A DNA stretch of 41,091 nucleotides from Mesorhizobium amorphae (GCA_003240775.1 QFNI01000035.1:1-41091); one strand, 5' to 3'; counted from the stretch's first letter, positions 32,594 to 40,740 are shown. Translations and numbers: made by a program. Notes: generated by a model not told the origin, from the sequence alone.

Positions 32594-34217
32594 CTTCTTC
32601 CTTCGCCAGATCGCGGAAGATGCGGCGGATCACCTTGCCCGAGGTTGTCAGCGGCACCTCGTCAACGAACGCCACCTCGCGCGGATATTCGTGCGCCGAC
32701 AAGCGATGGCGCACGAAGCGGCTCAGCTCGTCTGCCAGGGCATCGCTCGGAGCGACACCCTCGCGCAGCACCACATAGGCCTTCACGATCTCGGTGCGCA
32801 CGGGATCGGGCTTGCCGACCGCGGCCGCGATCCGCACCGCGGGGTGGGTGCCCAGGCAATCCTCGATCTCCGAAGGGCCGATGCGGAAGCCGCTCGACGT
32901 GATGATGTCGTCGTCGCGGCCGGCGAAGTGGAAGTAGCCGGCCTCGTCCACATGGGCCACGTCGCCCGTGAGGAACCAGTCGCCCTGGAACTTGGCGCGC
33001 GTCGCCGCCTCGTCTTCCCAGTAGCGCAGGAACATCACGGGGTCCGGCGCGCGGATGGCGATGGTGCCGCTTTCGCCGGGGGGCAGGGGGGTGCCGGCCC
33101 CGTCCACAACGGCTACCTCATGCCCCGGCGTGGGCTTGCCGGTGGCGCCGGCGCGCGAAACGCCGAGCGCGGCACAGGAGCCGAGCACGAGGTTGCACTC
33201 GGTCTGCCCAAAGGCCTCGTTGACGGAAAGGCCGAACGCCTCTTCCGCCCATTCGAACGTGTCGCGTCCGAGCGCCTCGCCGGCCGAGCCGATCGTGCGC
33301 AGGGAAAGGGAGAAACGACGCGGGTCGGTGCCGCTTGCGCGCATCAGGCGCAGGGCGGTCGGCGGCACGAAGGCGTTGCGCACCTTGAGCCGCGCCATCA
33401 GGTCGAGCGCCGCGTCGGGCTCGAAACGGCCGGGCGGCTGCACCACCACCGGCACCCCGAGCGCCAGGCCCGGCAAGAGCACGTTGAGAAGTCCGCCCGC
33501 CCAGGCCCAGTCGGCCGGGGTCCAGAGCAGGTCGCCGGGCTGCGGCAGGAACTCGTGATGGGCCTCCACCCCCGGCAGGTGGCCGAGCAGCACGCGATGC
33601 GCGTGCAGCGCGCCCTTAGGCAAGCCGGTGGTGCCCGAAGTGAAGATCATCAGCGCGGGGTCGTCGGCTGCCGTGTCCACGGGCTCGAACGCGTCGGGCG
33701 CTTCGGCCATCAGCCGGCAAAGATCGGTCGCTGCCTCGGGCGCGCCGTCGAGCACGAAGACCTCGCGCAACGCGGGCAACGCATGGAGGATCGGCCCTGC
33801 TGTCGCATAACCCTCCGCAGTCGCGACCAGCACGGATGCGCCGGAGACCGACAGCCGGTGAAGAAGCGCATCCGCGCCGAACAGCAGCGCGAGCGGCACG
33901 GCGATCGCGCCGAGCTTGGCGGTTGCCGCATGAACCAGAACCGTTTCCAGCCCCTGCGGCAGAAGCAGCGCCACGCGGTCGCCGCGTCGCACGCCCTTCC
34001 GGTGAAGCGCTGCCGCGAGCCGGTTCGAGCCGCGCGCGAGATCGCCGTAGCTGTGGGTGCGGACGCCGCCGTCGGGCAGCGGTTCCAGAAGGGCGGGGCG
34101 GTCCGGCTCCGTCTCGGCCCAGCGATCCGCCACGGCCATGCCGATGTTGAAGCGGTCCGGCACCTGCCAGCGGAAGGTGCGGCGCCAGTCTTCCCACGCG
34201 TCGCGGTTGCCGAGCAT
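32568..34217 (-). CDS. AMP-dependent acyl-CoA synthetase/ligase
   Basis: This 549-residue adenylate-forming enzyme has the P-loop motif TSGTTGLPKG (193-202), the aromatic motif NEAFGQTECN, the adenine-binding TGDVAHVDEAGYFHFAGRDDDIITSSGFRI (split hinge and A8 region) and the catalytic TSGKVIRR with K528. NEAFGQTE and WTPADWAWAGG resemble medium-chain acyl-CoA or acetate-type synthetases (AcsM/AcsA group). The ATG at 34217 is the best start. Its 3' end overlaps the GNAT gene by 26 bases. Chain-length preference is not predictable here. Confidence 0.9.
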   Translation of the reverse strand: MLGNRDAWEDWRRTFRWQVPDRFNIGMAVADRWAETEPDRPALLEPLPDGGVRTHSYGDLARGSNRLAAALHRKGVRRGDRVALLLPQGLETVLVHAATAKLGAIAVPLALLFGADALLHRLSVSGASVLVATAEGYATAGPILHALPALREVFVLDGAPEAATDLCRLMAEAPDAFEPVDTAADDPALMIFTSGTTGLPKGALHAHRVLLGHLPGVEAHHEFLPQPGDLLWTPADWAWAGGLLNVLLPGLALGVPVVVQPPGRFEPDAALDLMARLKVRNAFVPPTALRLMRASGTDPRRFSLSLRTIGSAGEALGRDTFEWAEEAFGLSVNEAFGQTECNLVLGSCAALGVSRAGATGKPTPGHEVAVVDGAGTPLPPGESGTIAIRAPDPVMFLRYWEDEAATRAKFQGDWFLTGDVAHVDEAGYFHFAGRDDDIITSSGFRIGPSEIEDCLGTHPAVRIAAAVGKPDPVRTEIVKAYVVLREGVAPSDALADELSRFVRHRLSAHEYPREVAFVDEVPLTTSGKVIRRIFRDLAKEEATPGAAGF

Positions 34218-34275
34218 GGTGCGAGCATAGTCCTTGTGCGGCGCAAGATGAAGTGGGTGCGCCGCACAATCCTGT

Positions 34276-34593
34276 TCAGCCGGGCTCGGTGACCCCGGCG
34301 AACCACTCGGCATAGGGCGTGTTCTTCGCCATGTGACGGTTGAAGTCGGGCGTGCCATCGGTCCACCAAACCGGCCCACGCTCGCCCAGCGCGCGCTTGG
34401 CACGATCGACGGCCGCGCGCGCTTCGGCCCGCTTGGCATCGTCTTCACCGGCGTCGCGCACCCCGCGCCGCGCCTGCATGAGTTCGCGCGTCAGCCGAGC
34501 GCGCGTTTCCTCGTCCAGGCTCGGGTCGGTCTTTCGCCAAAGACGCCCGCGCACCACGAAATAGCGGCCGTCGGGCGTCTCGGGATAGCGCAC
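34276..34593 (-). CDS. Conserved hypothetical 105-residue protein
   Basis: The protein, rich in charged residues, begins YPETPDGRYFVVRGRLWRK after the initiator and ends GPVWWTDGTPDFNRHMAKNTPYAEWF, a pattern I recognise from many alphaproteobacterial hypothetical proteins without a function. It has no membrane segment or signal; the middle (about 25-70) is helical and Arg/Ala/Glu-rich. I chose the GTG at 34593, 4 bases after the VOC gene stop, since the frame upstream runs through the VOC gene. It is the third gene of the MarR-linked operon. Confidence 0.7.
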   Translation of the reverse strand: MRYPETPDGRYFVVRGRLWRKTDPSLDEETRARLTRELMQARRGVRDAGEDDAKRAEARAAVDRAKRALGERGPVWWTDGTPDFNRHMAKNTPYAEWFAGVTEPG

Positions 34594-34597
34594 TGGT

Positions 34598-35365
34598 TCA
34601 GACGCGCGGGCCGACCAGCCCGAACAGCGCGCCCTGCGGGTCGGAGGCCACGATGGCGAACATGCCGCCGGGGATCTCGTCTGGCCCGAAATGCACGGCA
34701 CCGCCGCCGTCGAGCAGCGCGCGATGGGCCCCATCGATGTCGCCGACCCCGAAATAGAAGGTCCAGAGCGGACCGGGGCCGTCAGCGGTCCTGCGCATCT
34801 GGGCGCCGAAGGTCGTGCCGTCATGCGACAGGAACTCGTATTCGCCCATCGCTCCCATCGGCATGCCGCCTTCCTTTCGCCAGCCGAACAGGCCGCCATA
34901 GAAGCGCAACGCCGCTTCCGGATCGTCGGTTGCGAGTTCGTTCCAGTTGCAGTGCCCTACCGCATCCACCGAGAAGGCTTCGCCCTTCTCGTCGCTTTCG
35001 CCGCGCATCACGTAGAAGGTTGCGCCCTGCGGGTCGGCGAGCAGAGCGAAGCGGCCGACGCCGGGGATGTCGGTGGGCGGGATGTGCTCCGTTCCACCAG
35101 CGGCCAACGCATCGCGCACCGCCGCCTCCACATCGTCCATGCCCACATAGCCGAACCAGCCGGGCACCGCGCATTCGGTCTCGGGCCCGATCGGCATCAG
35201 GCCGCCTGCCGCGCCATGGGCCGCATGCAGGATCTGATAGCCGTTGTCGTTGCCGGGAAAGGGCGCGGGGTCCCAGCCCAGCACCGACCGGTAGAAGGCA
35301 GTGGCCGCTTCGGGGTCGGGCGTGTTCAGTTCATACCAGATGAAGGTGCCGTGGCTGTCCCGCAT
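34598..35365 (-). CDS. Two-domain VOC (glyoxalase/dioxygenase fold) protein
   Basis: This 255-residue protein consists of two VOC modules (about 1-122 and 135-255), each with a start of FIWYELNTPDPEAATAFYRSVLGW or CNWNELATDDPEAALRFYGGLFGW type, and each ending in an ADPQGA or SDPQGA strand. The position that carries the first metal His in glyoxalase I is Trp or Asn here, as in the mycobacterial Cfp30B-like group, so a metal-free binding or unusual activity is possible. It lies 12 bases after the DUF1428 gene stop, in the same operon. Confidence 0.85.
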   Translation of the reverse strand: MRDSHGTFIWYELNTPDPEAATAFYRSVLGWDPAPFPGNDNGYQILHAAHGAAGGLMPIGPETECAVPGWFGYVGMDDVEAAVRDALAAGGTEHIPPTDIPGVGRFALLADPQGATFYVMRGESDEKGEAFSVDAVGHCNWNELATDDPEAALRFYGGLFGWRKEGGMPMGAMGEYEFLSHDGTTFGAQMRRTADGPGPLWTFYFGVGDIDGAHRALLDGGGAVHFGPDEIPGGMFAIVASDPQGALFGLVGPRV

Positions 35366-35377
35366 GTTCAGCGCTCC

Positions 35378-35734
35378 TCAGACGTCGGAAACCGGCACGA
35401 AGCCGCCGAAGATCATGCGTTTGCCGTCGAACGGCATCTCGCCCAACTCCGCCATGCGGGGATCGCTCATCATCTTCTGATGCGCGCTGTCGCGCACTTC
35501 CTTGGAAGGAAACTCGATCCAGCCGAACGAGATCGTCTCGCCGTCCTTGGCCTGCACGGCGCGGCGGAAATCGGTGACTTTGCCGTCGGGCACGTCGTCA
35601 CCCCAGCAATCCACCACGCGCAGCGCGCCGAATTCCTTGAAGAGAGCCGCAGCCTTCGCCGCATGCGCGCGGAAGGTTTCCTTGCTCGCATCGGGCACTG
35701 CCACCACGAAGCCTTCGACGTAATTGGTCGTCAT
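35378..35734 (-). CDS. DUF1428 domain-containing protein
   Basis: This 118-residue protein matches DUF1428 (YbaA-like), a dimeric alpha/beta-barrel family: YVEGFVVAVPDASKETFRAHAAKAAALFKEFGALRVVDCWGDDVPDG in two stretches, then WIEFPSKEVRDSAHQKMMSDPRM and GKRMIFGGFVPV. AAGGAGGAAC is a near-perfect ribosome-binding site before the ATG at 35734, which sets the start. It is the first gene of an operon divergent from marR. Family function is unknown. Confidence 0.9.
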   Translation of the reverse strand: MTTNYVEGFVVAVPDASKETFRAHAAKAAALFKEFGALRVVDCWGDDVPDGKVTDFRRAVQAKDGETISFGWIEFPSKEVRDSAHQKMMSDPRMAELGEMPFDGKRMIFGGFVPVSDV

Positions 35735-35814
35735 CGCTGTTCCTCCTTGCACTCGTCGCACGTCATCGTGAACGGTTTGATGACGGCCGCTGGGCCAACA
35801 TCCCAACCTCGCGA

Positions 35815-35842
35815 TTGACGAATAAGTTGATATCAACATAAT
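35815..35842 (+). promoter_or_regulatory. marR promoter giving a predicted leaderless mRNA
   Basis: TTGACG (35815-35820) and CATAAT (35837-35842) are separated by 16 bases. The expected transcription start coincides with the A of the marR ATG at 35849, and there is no Shine-Dalgarno sequence before it. The MarR operator occupies the spacer. Confidence 0.6.
35826..35837. promoter_or_regulatory. Probable MarR operator
   Basis: GTTGATATCAAC is a perfect 12-base palindrome in the divergent marR/DUF1428 region, within the spacer of the predicted marR promoter. The length and TTGATATCAA core are typical of MarR-family sites. It suggests autorepression plus control of the DUF1428-VOC operon. Confidence 0.7.
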
Positions 35843-35848
35843 TACCTC

Positions 35849-36301
35849 ATGCCAAGACCTGTTTCCTTTGAAACGACGATCGAGGTGCGCGACACCTGCC
35901 TGTGCCTGCATGTGCAGCGCGCGGCGCGCGTGCTCGCGCGGCGCTTCGACGAGGCGCTCGCGCCTTTCGGCCTGTCCAACAAGCAGTTCTCCCTGCTGAT
36001 GGCGCTGAACCGTCCCGAACCCCCGCCACTCGGCCCCGTTGCCACTCTGCTGGGCATGGACCGCACGACGCTGACCGCGGCCCTCAAGCCTCTGGAGCGC
36101 GAGAGCCTAGTCGAAATCCGTCCCGACCCGCGCGACAAGCGAAGCAGGCTGCTTGCGCTGACGGATGCTGGCGGGGCAGCGCTCGCGCGCGCCGTGCCGA
36201 CCTGGCGCGCGATGCACCGCGACATCGAGAATGGATTGGGCGCAAGCTCGGCGGACACCCTTCGCAAAGGGCTCTCGGCAGTCTCGAAGCTCGACGTTTA
36301 G
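35849..36301 (+). CDS. MarR family transcriptional regulator with N-terminal CxC
   Basis: This 150-residue winged-helix protein has FSLLMALN, GPVATLLGMDRTTLTAALKPLERESLV as recognition region and RPDPRDKRSRLLALTDAG as wing. Helix 1 holds C17-x-C19; by eye C17 aligns with the peroxide-sensing Cys of B. subtilis OhrR, so redox or electrophile sensing is possible. The ATG at 35849 lacks a Shine-Dalgarno sequence, consistent with the leaderless promoter. It is divergent from the DUF1428-VOC operon, and its stop codon directly abuts the tRNA-Leu 3' end. Confidence 0.9.
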   Translation: MPRPVSFETTIEVRDTCLCLHVQRAARVLARRFDEALAPFGLSNKQFSLLMALNRPEPPPLGPVATLLGMDRTTLTAALKPLERESLVEIRPDPRDKRSRLLALTDAGGAALARAVPTWRAMHRDIENGLGASSADTLRKGLSAVSKLDV

Positions 36302-36386
36302 TGGTGCGGGTGGTCGGGCTCGAACCGACACTCCTTGCGGAACCGGATTTTGAGTCCGGCGCGTCTACCAATTCCACCACACCCGC
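36302..36386 (-). tRNA. tRNA-Leu (anticodon CAA)
   Basis: The 85-base gene has acceptor arms GCGGGTG (5', ending at 36386) and CACCCGC, an encoded CCA end at 36304-36302, the anticodon loop CTCAAAA flanked by CCGGA/TCCGG, the T-arm GGTTCGAGCCC and a long variable arm, as expected for Leu. It reads UUG codons. The 3' end touches the stop codon of convergent marR. Confidence 0.95.
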
Positions 36387-36558
36387 ATGGCCGCGTGCCC
36401 GTTCGGGCGACAGCGCCCCGTCCATGCCACAAGGGCCGGGGAGGGTCCAGAAGCCGTTCCAGTTATTTTCGCGCGGTGGCTTGCCCTCGCCTCCGCCCTC
36501 TTTCTGCTGTTTCTATGGCGGAGACAGCGTTTCTGATTCTCTTTCGGACCTTTTCCGC

Positions 36559-37074
36559 ATGACCGCCACCCCCATCTCCCCGCGCCCCACCCACACCGCG
36601 GCGGCCGTTCTGGTGGGTCTGGGCATGGCGGCGACCGTGGGCGGGGCGCTGCTCTTCCAGCACTGGGGCGGCTACATGCCCTGCAAGCTCTGCCTGGAAC
36701 AGCGCACGCCCTATTATCTCGGCATTCCCGTGATGGCTGCGGCCGCACTCTCCAGCTTCCTGCGCGGCCCCGCCATGCTCACACGCGCGCTGCTTGCCCT
36801 GGGCGGGGCGCTGATGCTGTGGGGCGCGTGGCAGGGCGCGTTCCATTCCGGCGTGGAATGGGGCTGGTGGGCCGGGCCTACCGATTGCGGCGCGGTCGCG
36901 CCTTCGGTCGACACCGGCAATCGCGGCGTGCTCGATGCCTTGAACGATGTCGTGCCGCCATCCTGCGACAAGGCAGCCCTGAGGATCGCCGGGCTGTCGC
37001 TCGCGGGTTGGAACTTCCTGATCGCGCTCGCGCTCGCGGCCGTGGCCTTCTGGGGCGCTGCCCGCAGGCGCTGA
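36559..37074 (+). CDS. dsbB: Disulfide bond formation protein B
   Basis: DsbB reoxidises DsbA using quinones. The 171-residue protein has four membrane helices and four cysteines: C42 and C45 in the first periplasmic loop (CKLCLEQR) and C110 and C136 in the second. The conserved Gln/Arg after the first pair (EQR, 47-49) contacts quinone. The start at 36559 fits the family; no strong Shine-Dalgarno is visible. The 172 bases before it, up to the tRNA, show nothing I can identify. It is convergent with the HNH gene. Confidence 0.9.
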   Translation: MTATPISPRPTHTAAAVLVGLGMAATVGGALLFQHWGGYMPCKLCLEQRTPYYLGIPVMAAAALSSFLRGPAMLTRALLALGGALMLWGAWQGAFHSGVEWGWWAGPTDCGAVAPSVDTGNRGVLDALNDVVPPSCDKAALRIAGLSLAGWNFLIALALAAVAFWGAARRR

Positions 37075-37082
37075 GCCGGGCC

Positions 37083-37640
37083 TTAGGGCTCCAGTTCCAC
37101 GTCCCAGTAGAGGTAGTCCATCCAGCTCTCGTGCAGGTAGTTCGGTGGAAACAGCCTGCCGTTGTTGTGGAGGTCGTGGATGGATGGCGGGTAGGGCTTC
37201 TGCATCGGCCACATCTTGGCCTGCGCGGGCATCATCCCGCCCTTCCTGAGATTGCAGGGCGAGCAGGCCGCGACCACGTTCTCCCAGGTCGTCGCGCCTC
37301 CGCAGCGGCGGGGGATCACATGGTCGAAGGTCAATTCGTCCGTGCAGCCGCAATACTGGCACTGGAAGCGGTCGCGCAGGAACACGTTGAAGCGCGTGAA
37401 GGCCGGGTTGCGCGACGGCTTCATGTAGCTCTTGAGGCTGACCACCGAAGGCAGCCGCATCGAGAAGGTCGGCGAGGATACGGCCTGGTCGTATTCGGCG
37501 ACGATGTTCACGCGGTCGAGGAAAACCGCCTTGATCGCGTCCTGCCAGGACCAAAGCGAGAGCGGGTAGTAGCTGAGCGGTCGGAAGTCCGCGTTGAGCA
37601 CCAGCGCGGGCAGGCCATCGGGAGAAACGTGAACCGTCAC
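37083..37640 (-). CDS. HNH endonuclease family protein
   Basis: This 185-residue protein begins ALVLNADFRPLSYYPLSLWSW and carries the HNH motif: CQYCG (C94, C97), FDHVIPRRCGG (D106, H107), N121, and CSPCN (C126, C129, N130). The four Cys would bind zinc. Proteins of this length and N-terminus are widespread in alphaproteobacteria as stand-alone chromosomal genes, distinct from phage or homing HNH enzymes; cellular role unclear. The 120 bases between it and the glycosylase gene contain nothing recognisable. Confidence 0.9.
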   Translation of the reverse strand: MTVHVSPDGLPALVLNADFRPLSYYPLSLWSWQDAIKAVFLDRVNIVAEYDQAVSSPTFSMRLPSVVSLKSYMKPSRNPAFTRFNVFLRDRFQCQYCGCTDELTFDHVIPRRCGGATTWENVVAACSPCNLRKGGMMPAQAKMWPMQKPYPPSIHDLHNNGRLFPPNYLHESWMDYLYWDVELEP

Positions 37641-37760
37641 CCTTGCCCCCTTTCACGAAAGCAAAAACCGAAGTTCCACGATTGATAATCTAGGCCCGAG
37701 ACGACGGAATTGTGAAGCGGGGGCGGCAATTTGTTCTGCGTCTGTCCCCATCCGCATGAT

Positions 37761-38396
37761 TCAGCCGCCCATCGGCATCGCCGTGCGGCGCGTCAGCGTC
37801 CGGTAATGCGACCACAAAAGGCGCGCCGCCACCGCGCGCAGCGGTGCCCAGCCGTCCGCGATCACGCTCAAGGCACGCGCGCTCGGACGCCCGGAAAGGC
37901 CGAGCGCGTCGGCTGCGGCAGCCTGCAGCGCCACGTCGCCCGCGGGAAACACATCGGGGTGACCGCAGGCAAAAAGCAGGTAGGATTGCGCGGTCCACGG
38001 GCCGACGCCCGGAACGGCCGTCATCGCCGCCACCGCTTCTTGTGCCGGGCGCGCGCAGATCGCGGGAAGGTCGAGTCCCGCTTCGGCCAGGGCCAGCACC
38101 GTCCGGACCTTGGCCGTGGAGAGCCCTGCCTGCCGGAAGATCTCGGGCGGCGCGGACAGAACGGCTTGGGGCGTCAGCGGGTCGAGAAGCGCTGTGAGGC
38201 GGCCGAAGATGGCTGCGGCACTTGCGGTCGACACCTGCTGCGACACCACGATCCCGCACAGCGTGGCGAAGCCCGGCTCGAGCCGCCGCAGGGGCAGGGG
38301 CTCGCGCGCCGCCGGCAGGGCCGCGAGCCTTGGGTCGTGCGCAAGCAGGGCCTCGACCATGCGGGCGAGGTCGGCATCGGTCCTGATCGTCTGCAT
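37761..38396 (-). CDS. DNA-3-methyladenine glycosylase II-like (HhH-GPD)
   Basis: This 211-residue base excision repair enzyme has the helix-hairpin-helix VPGVGPWTA (128-136) and the catalytic Asp D154 in PAGDVALQ. It lacks the N-terminal domain of E. coli AlkA and the iron-sulfur cluster of MutY/Nth, which fits short AlkA-like enzymes that remove 3-methyladenine. It is divergent from gluQ, with starts 41 bases apart. Confidence 0.9.
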   Translation of the reverse strand: MQTIRTDADLARMVEALLAHDPRLAALPAAREPLPLRRLEPGFATLCGIVVSQQVSTASAAAIFGRLTALLDPLTPQAVLSAPPEIFRQAGLSTAKVRTVLALAEAGLDLPAICARPAQEAVAAMTAVPGVGPWTAQSYLLFACGHPDVFPAGDVALQAAAADALGLSGRPSARALSVIADGWAPLRAVAARLLWSHYRTLTRRTAMPMGG

Positions 38397-38437
38397 CGGC
38401 CTTGTTCGCGCGCTGCGCCACGGTTAGCAAGGCCTGC

Positions 38438-39307
38438 ATGGCCGGCCCCGTCTTCCGTTTCGCTCCCAGCCCCAACGGCCGGCTGCATCTCGGCCACGCG
38501 TTGAGTGCCGGGCTCAACGCGAAGCTCGCAGCCGAAACCGGCGGCCGCTTCCTGCTGCGCATGGAAGACATCGACGCCGAACGCTCCACGCCGGAGTTGC
38601 AGCGGCACGCCCTTGATGACCTCCGTTGGCTCGGCCTTTCCTGGGAAGAGCCCGTGCGCTGCCAATCCCGGCACATGGCCGAGTACAGAGCCCACCTCGA
38701 CCGTCTGGTTGGGGAGGGCCTCGTCTATCCCGCCTTCATGAGCCGCGGCGCCGTGCGCGCCCATGCGGAAACCCGTTCCGACTGGCCGCGCGATCCCGAC
38801 GGCGCGCCGCTCTACCCCGGCACCGACCGCAGGCTGTCCGCGCCCGAGCGCCAGTCAAAGATCGCATCCGGCGTGCCCTATGCCTGGCGCCTCGACATGA
38901 GCGAGGCCCTGCGCCGCGCGGGTCCTCTTCACTGGCGCGAATGGACCGATGCCACGCTCACCCGCTCAAGCCTGGTGGAGGCCGACCCCAGCCGCTGGGG
39001 CGACGTGATGATCGCGCGCGCGGGGCTGCCCACGAGCTATCACCTTTCCGTCGTGTCCGACGACGCGCTGCAAGGCATCACCCATGTGGTGCGCGGTGTG
39101 GACCTTGCGGCCTCGACCTCCGTCCACCGCCTGCTCCAGCACATCCTCGGCCTGCCCACGCCGACATATCTGCATCACCGCCTCGTGCCCGGCGCGGACG
39201 GCCGCAAGCTCTCCAAGAGCGAGACGGCGACCGGTCTGGCCGCCTTGCGTGACGCAGGCTGGACGCCGGGCGATGTGTGGGAAGCCTGCGGGATCGAGCC
39301 GCCCTGA
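38438..39307 (+). CDS. gluQ: Glutamyl-Q tRNA(Asp) synthetase
   Basis: GluQ attaches glutamate to queuosine-34 of tRNA-Asp. The 289-residue protein is a truncated GluRS: FAPSPNGRLHLGH with HIGH-like HLGH (17-20), RMEDIDAERS, the ITHVVRGVDLAASTSVHRLLQ block, and the KMSKS-like KLSKS (257-261). It lacks the anticodon-binding domain, as expected. The CxC of the E. coli zinc site reads AFM here (YPAFMSR) and the later Cys is replaced by Asp (YPGTDR), so it is zinc-free. It depends on queuosine, linking it to yhhQ in this window. Confidence 0.93.
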   Translation: MAGPVFRFAPSPNGRLHLGHALSAGLNAKLAAETGGRFLLRMEDIDAERSTPELQRHALDDLRWLGLSWEEPVRCQSRHMAEYRAHLDRLVGEGLVYPAFMSRGAVRAHAETRSDWPRDPDGAPLYPGTDRRLSAPERQSKIASGVPYAWRLDMSEALRRAGPLHWREWTDATLTRSSLVEADPSRWGDVMIARAGLPTSYHLSVVSDDALQGITHVVRGVDLAASTSVHRLLQHILGLPTPTYLHHRLVPGADGRKLSKSETATGLAALRDAGWTPGDVWEACGIEPP

Positions 39308-39312
39308 CGCCT

Positions 39313-39603
39313 TCAGGAGAGCCGTGCGATCCCGGCTTTGAGCAGAGCCAGCACCGCGACCAGCCCGAAAGCGCCTCCGAGCCCCGTTCCGACCGCCCAG
39401 GTCACGTTGCGCAAGGGGATGCCGTAGGAGTTCGCGGCGATGATCGACACGAAGAAGCCGAGCGTGATGAGCACCATGTTGCCCATCGGGCCGAAGCCGT
39501 CCTCGCCCATGATGCCGTGCAGCGCGGTGCCGAAGAAGAACGACAGCACCATCACGGCGGCGACCGCCATGGTGAGCCATTCGGGTGGCAGGTTCCAGAT
39601 CAT
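39313..39603 (-). CDS. Small membrane protein, three helices
   Basis: This 96-residue protein has about three hydrophobic segments (10-32, 42-63, 70-92) and the loop HGIMGEDGFGPMGNM. Similar small membrane proteins are annotated as hypothetical in Rhizobiales. I chose the ATG at 39603 (MIWNLPPEWL) since the upstream in-frame codons are not hydrophobic or conserved-looking. It is convergent with gluQ, 5 bases apart. Function unknown. Confidence 0.7.
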   Translation of the reverse strand: MIWNLPPEWLTMAVAAVMVLSFFFGTALHGIMGEDGFGPMGNMVLITLGFFVSIIAANSYGIPLRNVTWAVGTGLGGAFGLVAVLALLKAGIARLS

Positions 39604-39711
39604 CGCGGTCCGCTCCGCAATTCCCAATCCCGGCTCAATGGGCAAGCCGGGCCGCAAGGGTGCAGGCAGGCAGCTAGACAGGGATAGGTTGAGATTCGGT
39701 TGATCCGGCCG

Positions 39712-40563
39712 CTAGCGGCGCACCCGCGCCCGCGCGTCGAGATAACGGCGGATCGAAGCGTTGAACTCGCCGCCCAGGATGAAGATGGCGGAAACGATGT
39801 AGAGGAACACCAGCGCCACCATGATCGAGGCGAGCCCCGCATAGGTGGTCACATAGTTCGCGAAGCGGTCGAGATAGGCCGCAAACAGCGTGGAGCCGAG
39901 CACCCAGGCGATCAGCGTGAAGATGATGCCCGGCACGATATCGCCGAAGCGGCGCGAGCCCGCCGGCAGCCATTTGTGCACGGCGACCAGCCCCAGAACG
40001 ATCACGGTGGAGGCGATGCCGAAGCGCCAGACGGTGATCGTGCCCATGAAGGGCTCGAGCCATTCGAGCTGCGTCTCGGCGAACCGCGCGATCAGCGGTG
40101 CGAAGACCAGAAGCACGGAGATCGCCAGGAAGCCGACCGTGGCGATGAAGACGAAAACGAGGCTCTGGATGCGCCGGAAGATCAGCGAGCGCGTTTCCAC
40201 CACCCGGTAGGCGCGGTTGAGCGAGGTGCGCAGCGCCTCGATGCCGTTGGACGCGAAGAATGCCGCGAGGATCACGCTGACCGTCAGGAAGCCCGAGCGC
40301 GGCACGGTCAGAACGGCCACCACCTCGGTCGCGATGGGGGCTGCGATCTGCTCGGGCCAGGTGTCGAAGACGAGATGCACCGCCGTGTCCGCGAACGCGT
40401 CCGCACCCAGGATCGAGGCGAGAGCGGTTGCGAAGATCAGAAACGGAAACAGCGCCATCAGCGCGGAAAGCGCGAGGTGGCTCGCCATCGACCAGCCGTC
40501 GTCGTCGTTGAAGTGCCCGAGCGCATCGTAGAGCACGCGGCGCAAGGCGGTGAGCGGGTGCAT
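39712..40563 (-). CDS. yihY: YihY/UPF0761 family inner membrane protein
   Basis: This 283-residue protein has six membrane helices and the family pattern GWSMASHLALSALMALFPFLIF, FFASNGIEALRTSLNRAYRV and AIFILGGEFNASIRRYL. YihY proteins were once called ribonuclease BN, wrongly; the function is unresolved. The start is uncertain: the frame is open to 40761, with an ATG at 40734, but the extra residues are Pro-rich and their first half uses codons rare in this window, so I prefer 40563. It is divergent from the HIG1 gene. Confidence 0.85.
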   Translation of the reverse strand: MHPLTALRRVLYDALGHFNDDDGWSMASHLALSALMALFPFLIFATALASILGADAFADTAVHLVFDTWPEQIAAPIATEVVAVLTVPRSGFLTVSVILAAFFASNGIEALRTSLNRAYRVVETRSLIFRRIQSLVFVFIATVGFLAISVLLVFAPLIARFAETQLEWLEPFMGTITVWRFGIASTVIVLGLVAVHKWLPAGSRRFGDIVPGIIFTLIAWVLGSTLFAAYLDRFANYVTTYAGLASIMVALVFLYIVSAIFILGGEFNASIRRYLDARARVRR

Positions 40564-40740
40564 CCGCCCGTTCTGCGCCTGGCGCGGCAGGCCCGAAGGC
40601 GGCGGCAGGCCCTTCTGCGGCGAAAACCCTTCTGCAGTCTCGGGCTGGCTTGCCGGTCTGCCCGACGCGGCTTTGCTGAGAAACGGTAGTCGCAAGAGGA
40701 AGATGCGTCCGGTTGGGCTGGCGGGTCGGGCCATATGGGT

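Noticed and set aside
36302..36386. tRNA-Leu as an integration site for a genomic island
   Set aside because: There is no integrase and I noticed no direct repeat of the tRNA end elsewhere in the window; flanking genes look like core genome.
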